From JADGRA01 sp035622755 (GTDB lineage Bacteria; Myxococcota; Myxococcia; Myxococcales; Myxococcaceae), in NCBI GenBank assembly GCA_035622755.1, contig DASPUU010000126.1, positions 1 to 18,960 on the forward strand: a DNA stretch of 18,960 nucleotides. The letters run 5' to 3'. Made by a program: the position numbers and the translations under genes. The notes under the pieces were generated by a model that was given only the letters and a program-made list of their open reading frames with translations, searched no databases and was not told where the DNA came from. The stretch's first letter is position 1; every line of letters begins with the position of its first letter. Of this stretch, positions 17,754 through 18,960 are shown one piece after another.

Positions 17754-18960
17754 TCAACGTCCGAAGCCCGGCGGCGGCACCCGGCGTCGAGTCGCCTGTT
17801 CGAATGCGTAGGCCAGGGCGAGGAGCCGGGGCTCGCTGCAGGCCCGTCCCGTGAAGCTGACCCCGAACGGCGCGGGGCGGGCAGCGAAGCCTTCCGGGAA
17901 AGGTGGGTCCGGGGCGTTGGGGACGAGCGCGAAGGGGACGATCACCGTGGGATAGCCAGGCCGTGCGGCGATGCCGGCGCCGCGGGAGCCGGGGAAGAGC
18001 AGGGCGTCGAGCGTCTTCTCCTTCATCACCTGGTCGATCCCGTGGGCGCCGGCCAGCGCGAGGTCCCGGGCGCGATCGGCCTGGTAGCGAGCGCGGTAGA
18101 GCTCGAGGTCCATCGCATCGGAAAGGTCCAGGAGCGATTGTCCGTAGCGGATCGCCGAGGCCTTCTGATGGGCGAGATTCCATTGCCGCAGGGCGGTCAA
18201 CGTCTTCACCGGCGCGGCGCCGCCCAGGGACGCGAGCCAGCGGTTGAAGTCCCGCTCCATCCCGTAGGCCAGCACCACCGAGCATTTCCCTTCCTTCACC
18301 TCGTCGAGGTCGGTGCAGACGCCCCAGGCGAGGAGGTTCTGCTCCGGGCGCGGATCCACGACGCTCGGAGGATCCGCCGGGTCGACGATCACCGCTCCCT
18401 CGCGGCGGAGCACCTCGATGGCCTCGGCCATCGCCTTGGCCTGCTCGGGGCTCAGGCCTCCGCGGGGCTTGTCGGCGCCGGGCGGGGTGACCTTGTCGTA
18501 GTAGAAGGCGCGCGGGATTCCGATCCGCGCTCCCTTCAGGCCCTCCCGGACGAGGTATCGCGTGTAATCACCCTCCGGCGGCCGCCGGCACCGCCCGGTG
18601 GCCGGATCGTGCGCATCCGGGGCGTCGCCCTCGAGCACGCCGAGGAGGATGGCGACATCGGTCACCGAGCGCGCCATCGGCCCCGGCGTGTCCTGATCGG
18701 CGGTGATGGGGATGACGCCGTGGCGGCTGATCCGTCCCACGGTGGGCTTGACCGCCGCCAGCATGTTCTGGTTCGCCGGCGAGAGGATCGACCCCGAGGT
18801 CTCGGTGCCCACGCTGGCCACCCAGAAGCTGGCGGCGGTGCCCGCGCCCGAGCTGGAGCCGCCGGCGTTCAACGCCGGGCGGCCGTCGCCGGTGGCCTCG
18901 CGCGGGTCGCGGCGCGGGTCGTAGGGATTGAAGCCATATCCGCGCAGCGCATTGTAGTTG
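17754..18960 (-). CDS. Amidase signature family hydrolase, C-terminal part
   Basis: The gene runs off the right edge; 401 complete C-terminal codons are present. Amidase signature enzymes hydrolyse amide bonds with a Ser-cisSer-Lys triad. NAGGSSSGAG carries the cis-serine, and GTETSGSILSPA, where many family members have GTDTGGS, carries the nucleophile Ser (codon at 18791-18789). The catalytic lysine, normally some 70-80 residues earlier, is outside the window. ITADQDTPGPMARSVTDVAILL and the ending PFGVSFTGRACSEPRLLALAYAFEQAT are classic for the family. The form resembles the longer exported or peptide-type amidases rather than GatA, because no GatB/GatC gene is seen. Substrate unknown. It may be co-transcribed with the epimerase gene that follows. 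Confidence 0.94.
   Translation of the reverse strand, partial: NYNALRGYGFNPYDPRRDPREATGDGRPALNAGGSSSGAGTAASFWVASVGTETSGSILSPANQNMLAAVKPTVGRISRHGVIPITADQDTPGPMARSVTDVAILLGVLEGDAPDAHDPATGRCRRPPEGDYTRYLVREGLKGARIGIPRAFYYDKVTPPGADKPRGGLSPEQAKAMAEAIEVLRREGAVIVDPADPPSVVDPRPEQNLLAWGVCTDLDEVKEGKCSVVLAYGMERDFNRWLASLGGAAPVKTLTALRQWNLAHQKASAIRYGQSLLDLSDAMDLELYRARYQADRARDLALAGAHGIDQVMKEKTLDALLFPGSRGAGIAARPGYPTVIVPFALVPNAPDPPFPEGFAARPAPFGVSFTGRACSEPRLLALAYAFEQATRRRVPPPGFGR

Noticed and set aside
18789..18830. Amidase with a defective active site because GTETSGS replaces GTDTGGS
   Set aside because: The nucleophile serine and the cis-serine are both present, and GTET-x-GS variants are common in a large amidase subgroup.

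Overview
The window is very GC-rich chromosomal DNA with densely packed genes. It holds a Ser/Thr kinase of the kinase - membrane helix - TolB-like - TPR type, a large secreted kelch-repeat protein with a Cys-containing C-terminal sorting signal, and a PKD-type lipoprotein. This mix is what one expects of a myxobacterium-like (Myxococcota) or similarly complex Gram-negative soil or sediment bacterium. That placement is an inference from gene content and base composition; no phylogenetic marker gene is present.

Layout, left to right. (1) 1-3426: the start of a lipoprotein (minus strand, running off the left edge) lies divergent from a 1017-residue secreted protein with 14 kelch units and three Ig-like repeats. 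Its 3' end overlaps a small GFA/CENP-V-type zinc protein on the other strand. (2) 3716-4176 is a gene-free stretch leading into katG (4177-6360), a full-length catalase-peroxidase with all active-site residues. (3) 6398-8284, minus strand: a small secreted protein, a four-helix membrane protein, and a bfd-bfr pair (bacterioferritin-associated ferredoxin and bacterioferritin). A Fur-box-like palindrome sits over the candidate bfd promoter. (4) 8376-13269: a probable sulfur-compound region. A cupin and a signal-peptide-bearing DsrE-family protein run leftward. Across a shared intergenic region, a second exported DsrE-like protein is translationally coupled to a diheme cytochrome of the thiosulfate dehydrogenase (TsdA) family. 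Facing these are two half-size YeeE/YedE (thiosulfate-transporter-type) membrane proteins and a GltI-like periplasmic binding protein. (5) 13421-16766, plus strand: a stand-alone E2 acyltransferase catalytic domain followed after 10 nt by the membrane Ser/Thr kinase. (6) 16820-18960, minus strand: an NAD-dependent epimerase/dehydratase and an amidase that runs off the right edge.

How the parts fit. katG and bfd-bfr together suggest peroxide and iron handling: KatG removes H2O2, Bfr stores iron and Bfd helps release it. The centre of the window reads as a thiosulfate module. TsdA would oxidise thiosulfate to tetrathionate (or the reverse) in the periplasm, the YeeE/YedE pair would import thiosulfate or another small sulfur species, and the two exported DsrE-like proteins could act as periplasmic sulfur carriers or partners. 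The TsdA assignment is well supported by motifs; the module as a working unit is inference. No RNA genes, CRISPR arrays, insertion sequences or phage genes were seen.
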